Source: Acidobacteriota bacterium (lineage in GTDB: Bacteria; Acidobacteriota; Thermoanaerobaculia; Multivoradales; JAHEKO01). From it: 46,415 nt of DNA. The DNA lies in contig JAOTWP010000017.1 of NCBI GenBank assembly GCA_029862975.1, positions 1 to 46,415 on the forward strand, written 5' to 3'. This document shows, one piece after another, positions 15,097-23,330 of the stretch (positions within the stretch are counted from its first letter, which is position 1; the number at the start of each line of letters is the position of its first letter). The position numbers were made by a program, and so were the translations under genes. The notes beneath the pieces are model-generated. The model was not told the origin of the DNA and searched no databases. It saw only the letters and a list, made by a program, of their open reading frames with translations.

Positions 15097-15997
15097 CGCC
15101 GAAGATCTCGTCGCCCGTCGTGGCCGTCAGCTCCTCGTAGAGAGCGCTCAGGCGCTCGGTGACCGGGCCTCGCGCGCCATCGCCGATCGTCCTGCCGTCC
15201 ACCTCGACCACGGCGGCGAGCTCGCCCATCGTACCGGTGCAGAACATCTCGTCGGCGCCGTAGACGGCGGCGAGGGACAGGTCGGTCTCGCGCGCCGGGA
15301 TCCCGTGCCCGGCGCAGAGCTCGAGGACCGTCGCCCGGGTGACGCCCTCCGGGCACGCCACGAGGCGGCTGGTCTCGACGGTGCCGCGGTGCACGACGAA
15401 GACGTGGGTGGCGTTGGTCTCGGCCACGAAGCCGCGGCCGTCGAGCATCAGCGCGTCGTCGGCGCCCGCGTGGTTCGCTTCGATCTTGGCCAGGATCGAC
15501 TGGATCAGGTTGGCGTGGTGGATCCGGGGGTCGAGCACGTCGGGTGCCGGGCGCCGCAGGCTGCTCGTGATCAGCCGTACCCCCCGCTTGTCGTAGACCG
15601 GCGGCTTGAACTCGGCGAGGATGATGAGCGTCGGACCGGCCGTGTTGAGGCGGGGATCCATCCCCGAGGTGTACTTGACGCCGCGCGACAAGGTCAACCG
15701 GACGTGGACGCCGTCGCGCATGCCGTTGGCCTCGAGCGTGCGCCGCAGCTCGCGGCGGATGTGCTGGCGGCTCGGGATCTCCGCGAAGGCCAGCGCCCTG
15801 GCGGACGCCTCGAGCCGCGCGAGATGGGCGTCGAGCGCGAAGATCCGGCCGCCGTAGAGCCGCAGCCCCTCCCAGACGGCGTCGCCCCCCTGGACGGCCG
15901 AGTCGAAGGGGCTCACGCCGGCGTCGTCGCGGTGGACGAGGCGACCGTTGATGTTGACGATCAGGTCCCGGTTCTCCGGGCGGTACTCCTGGCGCAT
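15089..15997 (-). CDS. Class-IV aminotransferase (BCAT)-like protein, PLP lysine apparently replaced
   Basis: The 302-residue product aligns by eye with branched-chain and D-amino-acid aminotransferases: V-Q-G-G-D-A-V-W-E-G-L-R near 35-46, N-L-I-Q-S-I-L-A-K-I-E-A (163-174), L-M-L-D-G-R-G-F-V-A-E-T-N-A-T near 183-197, and P-E-G-V-T-R. In true aminotransferases a lysine forming the PLP Schiff base lies three or four residues before the N-x-L segment. Here that stretch is R-I-H-H-A-N, placing His160 where Lys is expected, so ordinary transaminase activity is doubtful. The ATG at 15997 gives a normal family length. It lies 34 bases after the sulfotransferase-like gene and overlaps the decarboxylase. 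As recalled, Arabidopsis BCAT-like proteins (At3g05190 type) carry both homologous domains in one chain. Confidence 0.82.
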   Translation of the reverse strand: MRQEYRPENRDLIVNINGRLVHRDDAGVSPFDSAVQGGDAVWEGLRLYGGRIFALDAHLARLEASARALAFAEIPSRQHIRRELRRTLEANGMRDGVHVRLTLSRGVKYTSGMDPRLNTAGPTLIILAEFKPPVYDKRGVRLITSSLRRPAPDVLDPRIHHANLIQSILAKIEANHAGADDALMLDGRGFVAETNATHVFVVHRGTVETSRLVACPEGVTRATVLELCAGHGIPARETDLSLAAVYGADEMFCTGTMGELAAVVEVDGRTIGDGARGPVTERLSALYEELTATTGDEIFGDE

Positions 15998-16031
15998 GGC
16001 GGATCCTTTCGCTGGCACGGGCGCACTGCCC

Positions 16032-16766
16032 CTACCGCAGGCGATGCTCGTAGAGCAGCTCGTAGAGCTCCTGACATTCCCGCAGCACGGGGAGAAGGGC
16101 CTGCGGCACCTCTTCGCCCTTGCTGCGATAGGGACCGAAGGAGGTCGTTCTCGCGACCGAGTCGTACCAATAGGGAGCCCAGACCCCATCCGTGGGGCGC
16201 AAGCCGGGCCGCCACCGCAGCATGGCCGGCGAGAACTCGAGCCCGAGCGCCACGCACAGGCGGGCGATGACTCTCTCGGGATTCTCGAGCACGTCTCGGG
16301 AGTCGACGACCGGCGGCACCCGGCCGGTCGCGTCGCGAATGGCCTCGAAGAGCTCGACCTGCTGCGGCAGCGCGAGGTCGTAGGGCGTCGGCTCGGGGAC
16401 GATCTTGACGTACGAGGTGATCATCTCGCGCGGCTCGCGGATGAGGAAGCAGTTGGCGAGCTCGTAGATCCAGTCGCGCTCGACGTCCGGAGTCAGATGA
16501 TGGCCCATGTGCTTCTGATACCAGACCGCGCGACCTTCGGGGATCGGTCCGGTAAGCCAGGCGACGACCTTTCGCCAATCGCGCTCCTGGCGCTCCAGGA
16601 TCAGCTCGCGCGCCGGGTGGGGCGCGTCGGTGACGGACAGGTAGTGCGAGTAGAGCGGCTCGTCGGTCACGAAGGTATCCGCCCGGCTCTCCCAGGAGCG
16701 CATGAGCGCCGTGGAGATGTTGCGGGGCCCGGACCACATGCCGATTCGCAGCGCGCCGTCCGCCAT
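16032..16766 (-). CDS. Sulfotransferase-like P-loop protein
   Basis: A 244-residue protein with an N-terminal W-S-G-P-R-N-I-S-T (11-19) that resembles the PAPS 5'-phosphosulfate-binding loop of sulfotransferases. It continues with D-E-P-L-Y, an I-R-E-P-R segment (3'-phosphate-binding type) and W-A-P-Y-W-Y near the C-terminus. Sulfotransferases move sulfate from PAPS to a hydroxyl or amine; this subfamily has no assigned substrate known to me. No signal peptide is seen. The gene is first in a likely operon with the class-IV aminotransferase-like gene and the decarboxylase, and divergent from nusB (150-base gap). Confidence 0.82.
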   Translation of the reverse strand: MADGALRIGMWSGPRNISTALMRSWESRADTFVTDEPLYSHYLSVTDAPHPARELILERQERDWRKVVAWLTGPIPEGRAVWYQKHMGHHLTPDVERDWIYELANCFLIREPREMITSYVKIVPEPTPYDLALPQQVELFEAIRDATGRVPPVVDSRDVLENPERVIARLCVALGLEFSPAMLRWRPGLRPTDGVWAPYWYDSVARTTSFGPYRSKGEEVPQALLPVLRECQELYELLYEHRLR

Positions 16767-16916
16767 GCGCGGCAGTCTAGTGCCCCGCGCGCCCGGGGCG
16801 CCAGCCGCCGTGTCAGGCGCGTTTGGCGATCGCGGCTGTATACTCGTTCCTCAGCGCGCCGGCCGGCCGCGAGGCGGTCCGGCGACCTTCGGCTTCGTTC
16901 TTTGAGCGCAGGAGAG

Positions 16917-17384
16917 ATGCCCGCCAGCAAGAGGAGATGGGGACGCGAGATGGCACTCCAGATGCTCTATCAGAAAGAGCTTGGAGCGTCCGACGCCGGG
17001 GAGGTGAAGGCGTCCTTCGACCCCTTCGAGTACCTCGCCGCGCGCGACGACGGCGAGGCGGTGGCCGTCGCTCCCGATCTCGTACGTCAGGCGCTGGCCT
17101 TTGCCGGCGAGCTCTTCGACGGCACGCTGGCGCGACGGGACGAGATCGACGAGCTGGTGAAGAGCCAGGCCGAGAACTGGCGCCTGGAGCGCATGCCGGC
17201 CGTGGACCGCAACATCCTGCGGCTGGCCGTCTACGAGCTGCTGGCGGAGCCCGACGTCCCGCCGCTCGTGGTGCTCGACGAAGCGATCGAGCTCGCCAAG
17301 CGGTACGGCTCGGAGCAGTCGGGCGCCTTCGTCAACGGGCTGCTCGACGGCCTTCTCAGGCGCCCCGAGATCGCCCGCGGTTAG
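16917..17384 (+). CDS. nusB: Transcription antitermination factor NusB
   Basis: The 155-residue protein is all-helical and matches NusB: R-R-W-G-R-E-M-A-L-Q-M-L-Y at 6-18, W-R-L-E-R-M-P-A-V-D-R-N-I-L-R-L-A near 85-100, and a C-terminal V-V-L-D-E-A-I-E-L-A-K-R-Y-G...F-V-N-G-L-L-D. NusB with NusE (S10) binds boxA RNA in the rRNA antitermination complex. The ATG follows a GGAG Shine-Dalgarno. A TATACT (16839-16844) upstream is a plausible -10 but has no good -35. The gene is followed after 54 bases by lptE. Confidence 0.95.
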   Translation: MPASKRRWGREMALQMLYQKELGASDAGEVKASFDPFEYLAARDDGEAVAVAPDLVRQALAFAGELFDGTLARRDEIDELVKSQAENWRLERMPAVDRNILRLAVYELLAEPDVPPLVVLDEAIELAKRYGSEQSGAFVNGLLDGLLRRPEIARG

Positions 17385-17438
17385 GCGACGGCGCCGCATC
17401 ACGATTCGATCGAGAGAAAGCGAGAGACCACGAGAGCC

Positions 17439-17987
17439 ATGAGGGGTGACACCAGAGGAGTACAACGGATCTCACGGATCGCCCGGAGCCTGGCGGTCCT
17501 CGCGCTGGCCGCCGCCGCCGGCGGCTGCGGCTACGGCCTCGTCGGGCGCACGAGCAGCCTGCCGCCGGACATCATCAACATCTACGTCAGTCCGCTCGAG
17601 AACAAGACCCTGCGCCAGCAGGTCGATCTCATCCTCACCCAGGCCATCGGCGAGGAGTTCCTCCGCCGGCCGCGCTTCAAGCTGGTCAACAACGCCCTCG
17701 AGGCCGACGCCGTGCTGCGCGGCTCGATCAACGGATTCCACGTCCGCCCGGTCCTCTTCGGAGCTGCCGAAGGCCGGGCCAGCGAGTACGAGATCGTCGT
17801 CACGGCGAGCATGGACTTCCGCCGCACCGACAACGACGAAGTGCTCTGGGAGCAGCCCTACTACTCGTTCAGCGAGCAGTACGAGTTCGACGAGACAGAG
17901 CTCATCGACCTCGAAGACATCGCGATCGAATCCGTCTCCCAGGACTTCGCCCAGACCATCGTCATCGACCTCCTCGAGGGCTTCTAG
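17439..17987 (+). CDS. lptE: LPS-assembly lipoprotein LptE
   Basis: A 182-residue lipoprotein with a signal peptide ending in the lipobox A-A-G-G-C, then G-Y-G-L-V-G. This is followed by the LptE pattern I-Y-V-S-P-L-E-N-K-T, a Q-x-x-D-L-I-L-T-Q-A helix, A-D-A-V-L-R-G-S-I and a V-L-W-E-Q-P-Y strand. LptE plugs the LptD barrel and helps deliver LPS to the outer leaflet. The ATG at 17439 gives an n-region of about 20 residues. The gene follows nusB and is convergent with rpsT across a 96-base gap with no gene. Confidence 0.88.
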   Translation: MRGDTRGVQRISRIARSLAVLALAAAAGGCGYGLVGRTSSLPPDIINIYVSPLENKTLRQQVDLILTQAIGEEFLRRPRFKLVNNALEADAVLRGSINGFHVRPVLFGAAEGRASEYEIVVTASMDFRRTDNDEVLWEQPYYSFSEQYEFDETELIDLEDIAIESVSQDFAQTIVIDLLEGF

Positions 17988-18083
17988 CCAGGCAGGCGCA
18001 AGACGGCCGGGCCGGTACGCAAGGCGGAGCCCGGGCGCCGTGCGGCCCGCGGATCGGGAGGGGTGGCCGCGGGCGAGGCGCGG

Positions 18084-18347
18084 TCAGCCGAGCTTGTTGA
18101 CGGCGCGCGTGAGGCGGGACTGGGTACGGGCCGCGGCGTTGCGGTGGATGACGCCCTTGCGGGCCGTGGCGGCGACCAGGCCCAGCGTGCTGGACAGCGC
18201 GGCGCGGGCCTCTTCGCCCTGGCCGGCGTCGATGAGCTGGCGCAGCTGCCGGACCGCCGTCCGCATGCGGGAGCGGTGGAAGCGGTTGCTGGCACGCCGT
18301 TTCTCGGCTTGACGGATTCGCTTTTCGGCGGATTTGCTGTTGGCCAT
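18084..18347 (-). CDS. rpsT: 30S ribosomal protein S20
   Basis: The 87-residue basic helical protein has the typical S20 start (M-A-N-S-K-S-A-E-K-R-I-R-Q-A-E-K-R-R), S-R-M-R-T-A-V-R, and the C-terminal K-G-V-I-H-R-N-A-A-A-R-T-Q-S-R-L. S20 is a primary 16S rRNA binder in the small subunit. It has its own strong promoter candidate in the gap after cpoB (18391-18419). Confidence 0.98.
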   Translation of the reverse strand: MANSKSAEKRIRQAEKRRASNRFHRSRMRTAVRQLRQLIDAGQGEEARAALSSTLGLVAATARKGVIHRNAAARTQSRLTRAVNKLG

Positions 18348-18390
18348 CGAGTGTCAGTTCCTCGGCCGCGGGCGGCGCGGCGAATGCGGG

Positions 18391-18419
18391 AGTCTAGACG
18401 GGGGGCCGGCGGGGGTCAA
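18391..18419 (-). promoter_or_regulatory. Candidate sigma70 promoter of rpsT
   Basis: On the minus strand TTGACC (18419-18414) and TAGACT (18396-18391) are separated by 17 bases, about 45 bases before the rpsT ATG. Near-consensus boxes at ideal spacing directly before a ribosomal protein gene make this one of the best promoter calls in the window. Confidence 0.7.
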
Positions 18420-18430
18420 GAGGCGCCGGC

Positions 18431-19228
18431 TCAGGACTCCCGATCGAGGGCATCCAGCCGCTGCTGGGCCAGCGCGGCCTCGTCGGAGCCCGGGTAGGTG
18501 TTGATGACGCTGCGCAGCTGGATCCTGCCTTCCTGGTCGCGGCCCATCTGGAGATAGGCGTAGCCCTTCTTCAAGAGCGCGCTCGCCAGCTTGTCGCTGC
18601 GCGGATACTGGGTGAGGATGCGATCGAACTCGCGGATCGCCTGCATGTAGTTGCCCTGGCTGAAGTTGCATTCGCCGATCCAGTAACGGGCGTTGTCGGC
18701 CAGCTCCGAGTCCGGGAAATGCTCGAGATACTGGTTGAACCCGAGGATCGCCAGCTCGTAGTTGCCGCGCACGTAGTCGGCGCGGGCAGCCTCGTACAGG
18801 GCTCCCGGATCGTCCGGGACGGACGCGGCCGAGCTCGGATCGGCGGCCGCCCCGGCCGCGGCGCCGGCGCCGAGGGAGTTGCGCACCGCGCGGAGCTCCT
18901 GGTTGGTCGCCGCGATCTGCTGGGACAGGTCGTTGAGGCGGAACGTCGTGTCGGCGAGGTTGGCCTCCAGCTGCTCGATCTGCTCGGAGAGCCGCTGGAG
19001 GCCGACCTGGACGTCTGCCTCCGACTTCAACAGGGCCGACGTGTGCTCGTCGATCCTCGACTCCAGCCGCGCGACCTCCTCCTTGGTCGAGGCCATCTCC
19101 TGGGCGTTGGCCAGCTCGCGCTGGATGTCCCGGTTCTGCGACTGGATGGCCTCGATGTCCTTGGTGCCCACGCAGCCGGCCACCGTCGTCGCCGCCAGGG
19201 CGGTGCCGAGGAGGAATCGCCAGCGCAT
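18431..19228 (-). CDS. cpoB: Tol-Pal system protein CpoB (YbgF), lipoprotein-type
   Basis: A 265-residue protein with a signal peptide ending V-A-G-C (Cys19 as lipidation site), a long Glu/Gln-rich coiled coil (about 24-115), a low-complexity Ala/Ser linker, and a C-terminal TPR domain of about 125 residues (A-R-A-D-Y-V-R-G-N-Y-E-L-A, Y-W-I-G-E-C, L-L-K-K-G-Y-A-Y). This is the CpoB/YbgF architecture, which links peptidoglycan synthesis to Tol-Pal at division. A lipobox is not typical of the E. coli protein but is common in other phyla. It starts 8 bases after pal. Confidence 0.93.
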   Translation of the reverse strand: MRWRFLLGTALAATTVAGCVGTKDIEAIQSQNRDIQRELANAQEMASTKEEVARLESRIDEHTSALLKSEADVQVGLQRLSEQIEQLEANLADTTFRLNDLSQQIAATNQELRAVRNSLGAGAAAGAAADPSSAASVPDDPGALYEAARADYVRGNYELAILGFNQYLEHFPDSELADNARYWIGECNFSQGNYMQAIREFDRILTQYPRSDKLASALLKKGYAYLQMGRDQEGRIQLRSVINTYPGSDEAALAQQRLDALDRES

Positions 19229-19236
19229 CGCGGCCG

Positions 19237-19803
19237 TCAGTTGCCGGTGATGACGAAGTGGGCGCGGCGATTCTTCGCCCAGCAGCTCTCGTACGACTCG
19301 GTGCACTGCGGGCGCTCCTCGCCGTAGCTGACGCTCGTCAGCCGGCCGCCGGCGATCCCGAGCGAGCCCAGGTAGCCGGACGCGGCGTTGGCCCGGCGGT
19401 CGCCGAGGGCCAGGTTGTAGGCGTTGGTGCCGCGCTCGTCGCAATGCCCCTCGACGGTGAAGACGAGGTTCGGATGCTCGCGCATGAACGCCGCGTTGGC
19501 GGCCAGCCGATCGGTCGCGTCCGACCTCAGGTCCGACTTGTCGAAGTCGAAATAGACGTCGCCGAGCAGGCCGTTGGCGCGGGCGTACTCGTTGAGCGCG
19601 CCGAGCTCGCCGGTCTCCCAGTTCGGGGTGTCGTCCATCACGGTGGGCGGCGCAGGTGCCGGCTCGACGACCGTCGGCATGGTGGGCGCCGGCGGCGGCG
19701 GGGGCGCGGGCTCCGGGATTACGGGCGGCTTCTTGGCGCAACCGGAGACGAGTACCACGGCAATCAGGGCCGCCCCAGCGGCCGGGATCCACTTCGAGCT
19801 CAT
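19237..19803 (-). CDS. pal: Peptidoglycan-associated lipoprotein Pal
   Basis: The 188-residue protein has a lipobox (L-V-S-G-C near residue 22), a Pro-rich linker (about 25-60) and an OmpA-like peptidoglycan-binding domain with V-Y-F-D-F-D-K-S-D-L and V-E-G-H-C-D-E-R-G-T-N-A-Y-N-L-A-L-G-D-R-R-A. Pal anchors the outer membrane to peptidoglycan and works with TolB. The ATG at 19803 follows a GAAGGAGAAG Shine-Dalgarno; the frame is open for 32 codons upstream but that part is not signal-like. Confidence 0.96.
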   Translation of the reverse strand: MSSKWIPAAGAALIAVVLVSGCAKKPPVIPEPAPPPPPAPTMPTVVEPAPAPPTVMDDTPNWETGELGALNEYARANGLLGDVYFDFDKSDLRSDATDRLAANAAFMREHPNLVFTVEGHCDERGTNAYNLALGDRRANAASGYLGSLGIAGGRLTSVSYGEERPQCTESYESCWAKNRRAHFVITGN

Positions 19804-19869
19804 TCGCTTCTCCTTCTTCGACGGCGAGTGCCTGTCGATCGACGTTCGGACATCCAGCTGACCGCGCGT

Positions 19870-19899
19870 ACTGTAACAGAACGTCGAGGCGGCGAGCAA
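19870..19899 (-). promoter_or_regulatory. Candidate internal promoter for pal-cpoB
   Basis: On the minus strand TTGCTC (19899-19894) and TACAGT (19875-19870) have an 18-base spacer inside the 160-base tolB-pal gap, the only large gap in the tol cluster. It would let pal and cpoB be expressed separately from tolQRAB. Confidence 0.5.
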
Positions 19900-19963
19900 G
19901 CTGTAAGTGACGGCGATCGTTGGGTTTTCGAGCCCGCCGCCGATTTGACGCCAGGCGTCCTGT

Positions 19964-21337
19964 TCAGGGGACGTATCCGGACCACGACGGACTGAAATTG
20001 CTCCCGTCGCCGGTCAACCGGCGGACGTTGCTCCCGTCGTCGTCCATGACGTAGATCTGCGTCGCGCCGACGCCGGAGCCGTACTTGGCGGCGAAGGCGA
20101 TCTTGAGCCCGTCGGGCGAGAACGTCGGGGTCTCGTGGCTGCCCGGACCCGCCGTGAGCTGGCGGCTCTCGCCGGTCACGACGTCCACGACGACGATGTC
20201 GAAGCGCTCGATGCCGGCGCGCTGCGCGTAGGCGATGCGGTCGCCGTCGGGGGACCAGGCGGCGCCGTCGTTGTAGCGCCCCGTCCGCGACACGCGCTGG
20301 ATCTCGGTGCCCTCCGGGTCCATCACGTAGATCTGGGGGCTGCCGCCGCGGTCGGAGGTGAACGCGATCTGCCGTCCCGTCGGGCTCCAGGTCGGATTGG
20401 TGTCGATTCCTCCGGCGTTGGTCAGCCGCCGCAGGCCGCCGCCCGCGCGGTCGGCCACGAAGATCTCGATGTTGCCGCCCGGCAGCGAGCGGGCGAACGC
20501 GATCTGCCGGCCGTCCGGGGAGAACGAGGGCGAGGCGTTGAAGGTGCCCTCGGTGACGAGCGGATTCTTGCGGCCGCTCACGAGGTCGACGAGGTAGACG
20601 CCGGGCCGGCCGGAGAAGAAGGAGGTGTAGGCGATGGCGTCGCCGGTAGGGCTCCAGGCGGGGGAGAGGGAGACCGTCTTGTGGGCGGTGATGGCGCGCT
20701 GGTTCTGGCCGTCGGCGTCCATCAAGTAGATCTCCTTGATCACGTTGGGCGCCTGCCGGTCGGAGTAGAACGCGATGGTCGTCAGACCCAGGCCGCGCCG
20801 CCCGGTGAAGAGCAGCACGATCTCGTCGGCCAGGGAGTGGGCCATCCGCCGGGCCACCGCCGCCTCCCCGCGGTAGCGCTTGCCGAGGAGCGAGTCGCCG
20901 CTGGCGAGGTCGAAGACCCGGCCTTCGAGGACGACCTGGCCCTCCTCCGAGACCACGTCGATCTCGAGCAGGATCTCGTTGGCGAGCGAGCGGTAGAGCT
21001 CGAAGTCGCGCCCCCTGTCCCCCGTGAGCTCGACGGCCGCGAGGGCCTGCGGACCCTGGATCGCGAAGGCGCGGCTCGCCAGAAGGTCCTGCCGCAGCGT
21101 GCTGTCGATCGCCTCGGCGGCGCCGCTCATCGCGGCCGGCAGGGCGGAGCGGGTGGCGGGGAAGGCGAGCCGGTATTGCGACCGGAGCTCGCCGCCGACG
21201 GTGATCCTGACCTCGTCTCCCTGCGCGGGGTCCTCGCCGGCGGGAGCGGCCGGCGGCGTCTGGCCGCTCGCCGAGCCGTGGACGAGGGAGGCCGCGGCGA
21301 GGAGGATCAGGGTGAGCAGGGACTGGCTGCGACGCAT
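19964..21337 (-). CDS. tolB: Tol-Pal periplasmic propeller protein TolB
   Basis: A 457-residue protein with a signal peptide (about 1-25), an N-terminal domain (D-E-V-R-I-T-V-G-G onwards) and repeated WD40-like/PD40 blades, visible as five S-P-x-W-S-P-T-G or S-P-D-G repeats with I-A-F/I-A-Y strands. It ends G-D-G-S-N-F-S-P-S-W-S. TolB links Pal to TolA in the periplasm. Length and order are normal. It starts 19 bases after the tolA-like gene. Confidence 0.96.
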   Translation of the reverse strand: MRRSQSLLTLILLAAASLVHGSASGQTPPAAPAGEDPAQGDEVRITVGGELRSQYRLAFPATRSALPAAMSGAAEAIDSTLRQDLLASRAFAIQGPQALAAVELTGDRGRDFELYRSLANEILLEIDVVSEEGQVVLEGRVFDLASGDSLLGKRYRGEAAVARRMAHSLADEIVLLFTGRRGLGLTTIAFYSDRQAPNVIKEIYLMDADGQNQRAITAHKTVSLSPAWSPTGDAIAYTSFFSGRPGVYLVDLVSGRKNPLVTEGTFNASPSFSPDGRQIAFARSLPGGNIEIFVADRAGGGLRRLTNAGGIDTNPTWSPTGRQIAFTSDRGGSPQIYVMDPEGTEIQRVSRTGRYNDGAAWSPDGDRIAYAQRAGIERFDIVVVDVVTGESRQLTAGPGSHETPTFSPDGLKIAFAAKYGSGVGATQIYVMDDDGSNVRRLTGDGSNFSPSWSGYVP

Positions 21338-21356
21338 CGGGGTCTCCTCGACGGCT

Positions 21357-22061
21357 TCAGATGAACTCCACCGTGACGCCGAGGGACGCGCCCTCGAAGG
21401 ACTGCGGCAGCGGCGGGAATGGGGCCGCCTGCTGCACGGCCCGCAGCGCGGCGAGATCGTACGAGCTGTAGCCCGAGGACTGCACGACCCGCGCGTCGGA
21501 CATCGAGCCGTCGCGGTGGATCGTGAAGTGCACGAGAGCGACGAGCTCCCCGCCGAGCGCCGGCCGCCGCCACTGCGCCGCCAGCATCGCGGTCAGCCGG
21601 TCGACGAAGTAGCTGTGGCGGAAGCTCGGGTTGTCGAAGCCCACCCGCGCCCCCAGCGCGGCGGTCCCCGTGCTGCTGCCGGTGGGGGAGCCCTGCCGGC
21701 GTTGCAGGGTGTCGGGCGCCGCCGCCCGCGGCGGAGCGGAATCCTGCGGCGAGCGCGGCGTCGGCTTCACGGCCGGGGCCGGCTCCGGACGGGGCGGCGC
21801 GGGGCGGGCGGGCGCGGGGGCCGGCGGCCGGGCAGGCGCGGGGGCCGGCTCCGGATCCTGGACGCCCAGCGCCTGGGCCGAGACCAGGGCCACCCGCACG
21901 AATCGGGGCGGCTTGCGGTCGGTGGCGGTGAGCAGGGGAGTCACGAGCACCGCCGCCACGAGGCCGCCGTGCAGCAGCAGCGAGTAGAGGACGCCGGCCC
22001 GCCGCGGCCTGGCGGCCAGGGCCTGGCGCCCGGCGAGGATCCGATCGACGGTCGGGGCCAC
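21357..22061 (-). CDS. tolA: TolA/TonB-family energy transducer
   Basis: A 234-residue protein with one N-terminal membrane segment (L-L-L-H-G-G-L-V-A-A-V-L-V near 28-42), a long Pro/Ala/Arg-rich periplasmic linker (about 70-115) and a C-terminal TonB/TolA domain (I-H-R-D-G-S-M-S-D-A-R-V-V-Q-S-S-G-Y...A-L-R-A-V), ending V-T-V-E-F-I. Position between tolR and tolB supports TolA function, but the C-terminal domain is TonB-like, so it could also energise TonB receptors such as the one at 1.3-4.3 kb. It is packed 6 bases after tolR. Confidence 0.85.
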   Translation of the reverse strand: MAPTVDRILAGRQALAARPRRAGVLYSLLLHGGLVAAVLVTPLLTATDRKPPRFVRVALVSAQALGVQDPEPAPAPARPPAPAPARPAPPRPEPAPAVKPTPRSPQDSAPPRAAAPDTLQRRQGSPTGSSTGTAALGARVGFDNPSFRHSYFVDRLTAMLAAQWRRPALGGELVALVHFTIHRDGSMSDARVVQSSGYSSYDLAALRAVQQAAPFPPLPQSFEGASLGVTVEFI

Positions 22062-22067
22062 CGCGGC

Positions 22068-22493
22068 TCAGCCCCCTGGCCGCTCCGTGACCATGCCGAT
22101 CTGCTCGATGCCGCCGCGCTGGAGGATGTCGAGCACCTCGACGACCCGGCCGTAGGCCAGCTCCCGGTCGCCCTTGAGGAAGACGGGCTCGCCGCTTCGC
22201 GCCTCGACGAGCGGCTGCAGGCGCTCCACCAACAGCGTCGGATGGACGGGCTCGTCCTGCACGTAGACGATGCCGTCGCGATTGATCGACAGCACGATGG
22301 GATCGTCGACCTCGAGCTGCATCGCGTCGGCGTCGGCCCGCGGCAGGGCGACCTCGATGCCCTGGTGCAGCATCGGCGCCGTGATCATGAAGATGATGAG
22401 CAGCACGAGCATCACGTCGACGAGCGGCGTGACGTTGATGTCGGCGAGGACCGATTCGTCCTGCTCGGCTCCGAATCCGACTCCGAATGCCAT
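22068..22493 (-). CDS. tolR: TolR/ExbD-family proton-channel subunit
   Basis: A 141-residue protein with one membrane helix (D-I-N-V-T-P-L-V-D-V-M-L-V-L-L-I-I-F near 18-35) containing the essential protonatable Asp, and a periplasmic C-terminal domain with F-L-K-G-D-R-E-L-A-Y-G. This is the TolR/ExbD pattern. It starts 43 bases after tolQ. Confidence 0.95.
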   Translation of the reverse strand: MAFGVGFGAEQDESVLADINVTPLVDVMLVLLIIFMITAPMLHQGIEVALPRADADAMQLEVDDPIVLSINRDGIVYVQDEPVHPTLLVERLQPLVEARSGEPVFLKGDRELAYGRVVEVLDILQRGGIEQIGMVTERPGG

Positions 22494-22536
22494 GCTCCCG
22501 CTCCTCCCGTCCCCTGTTCCCGATTCCCGGCGATGC

Positions 22537-23259
22537 TCAGGTGAAGTTGCGCTCGGCGAGGTTCATGAACTCGAGAACGAAGTCGTCGAGCTCGGCGCGG
22601 ATCTGGCGCAGCCGGGACGCGAAGTAGTTGTAGGCCAGCAGCGCCGGGATCGCCGCCACCAGCCCCAGGGCCGTGTTGACGAGCGCCTCGGCGATGCCGG
22701 GCGCGACGGCGACGAGCGACGTCGAGCCCGTCACCCCGATGTCCTGGAAGGCGACCATGATGCCCCAGACGGTGCCGAAGAGGCCGATGAAAGGGCTGGC
22801 CGCCGCGACGGTGGCCAGGAACGTCGTGCCCTTGGCCAGGAGCCGTAGCTCGCTGCCCGCGGCGCGGCGCAAGGTGCGCTGCAGCGATTCGAGCGAGCGC
22901 AGCCGGTACTCGTCGCTCGCCCGCTCGCCGCGCTGCGCCTTGATCTGGGCGTCGATCTCGGCGTACCCGGCCTGGAAGAGCCCCACCAGCGGCGAAGCCG
23001 CGAGGTTGCGGGCGGCGGCCCCCACCTCGCTGAAGCGCTGGCTGTTGCGGAAGGCTGCCAGGAAGCGGCCCGAGGCGCGCCGCGCGCGGTTCATCTGCGT
23101 CCACTTGCCGAAGGCCAGCGCCCACGAGGCGATCGACATCACGACGAGGATCGCGGCCACGATCCACGCCATCGGCCCCGCGTGGAGGAAGACCGCGAGG
23201 AGGCTCGGCCGTTGCGGAGAGCCGATCTGGGCGATGAGTAGAGCGGACACGAAGGGCAT
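22537..23259 (-). CDS. tolQ: TolQ/ExbB-family proton-channel subunit
   Basis: A 240-residue three-helix membrane protein. The first helix is near 28-50, followed by a cytoplasmic loop (R-R-A-S-G-R-F...E-S-L-Q-R-T-L). The conserved block G-T-T-F-L-A-T-V-A-A-A-S-P-F-I-G-L-F-G-T-V-W-G-I-M with F-Q-D-I-G and A-P-G-I-A-E-A-L-V-N-T-A-L-G-L is diagnostic for TolQ/ExbB/MotA-type channels. It is the first gene of the minus-strand tol cluster, with a promoter candidate upstream. Confidence 0.96.
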   Translation of the reverse strand: MPFVSALLIAQIGSPQRPSLLAVFLHAGPMAWIVAAILVVMSIASWALAFGKWTQMNRARRASGRFLAAFRNSQRFSEVGAAARNLAASPLVGLFQAGYAEIDAQIKAQRGERASDEYRLRSLESLQRTLRRAAGSELRLLAKGTTFLATVAAASPFIGLFGTVWGIMVAFQDIGVTGSTSLVAVAPGIAEALVNTALGLVAAIPALLAYNYFASRLRQIRAELDDFVLEFMNLAERNFT

Positions 23260-23282
23260 GAGCGGTCTCCTGCGCGGCGCTC

Positions 23283-23311
23283 AAGGTAGCACGCGCCCCG
23301 GGAGGTGTCCA
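23283..23311 (-). promoter_or_regulatory. Candidate promoter of the tol cluster
   Basis: On the minus strand TGGACA (23311-23306) and TACCTT (23288-23283) are 17 bases apart, about 25 bases before the tolQ ATG. The boxes are moderate, but this is the only reasonable pair in the divergent tolQ-etfB gap on this strand. Confidence 0.45.
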
Positions 23312-23330
23312 TGCGCGATCCGGCGCCGCC

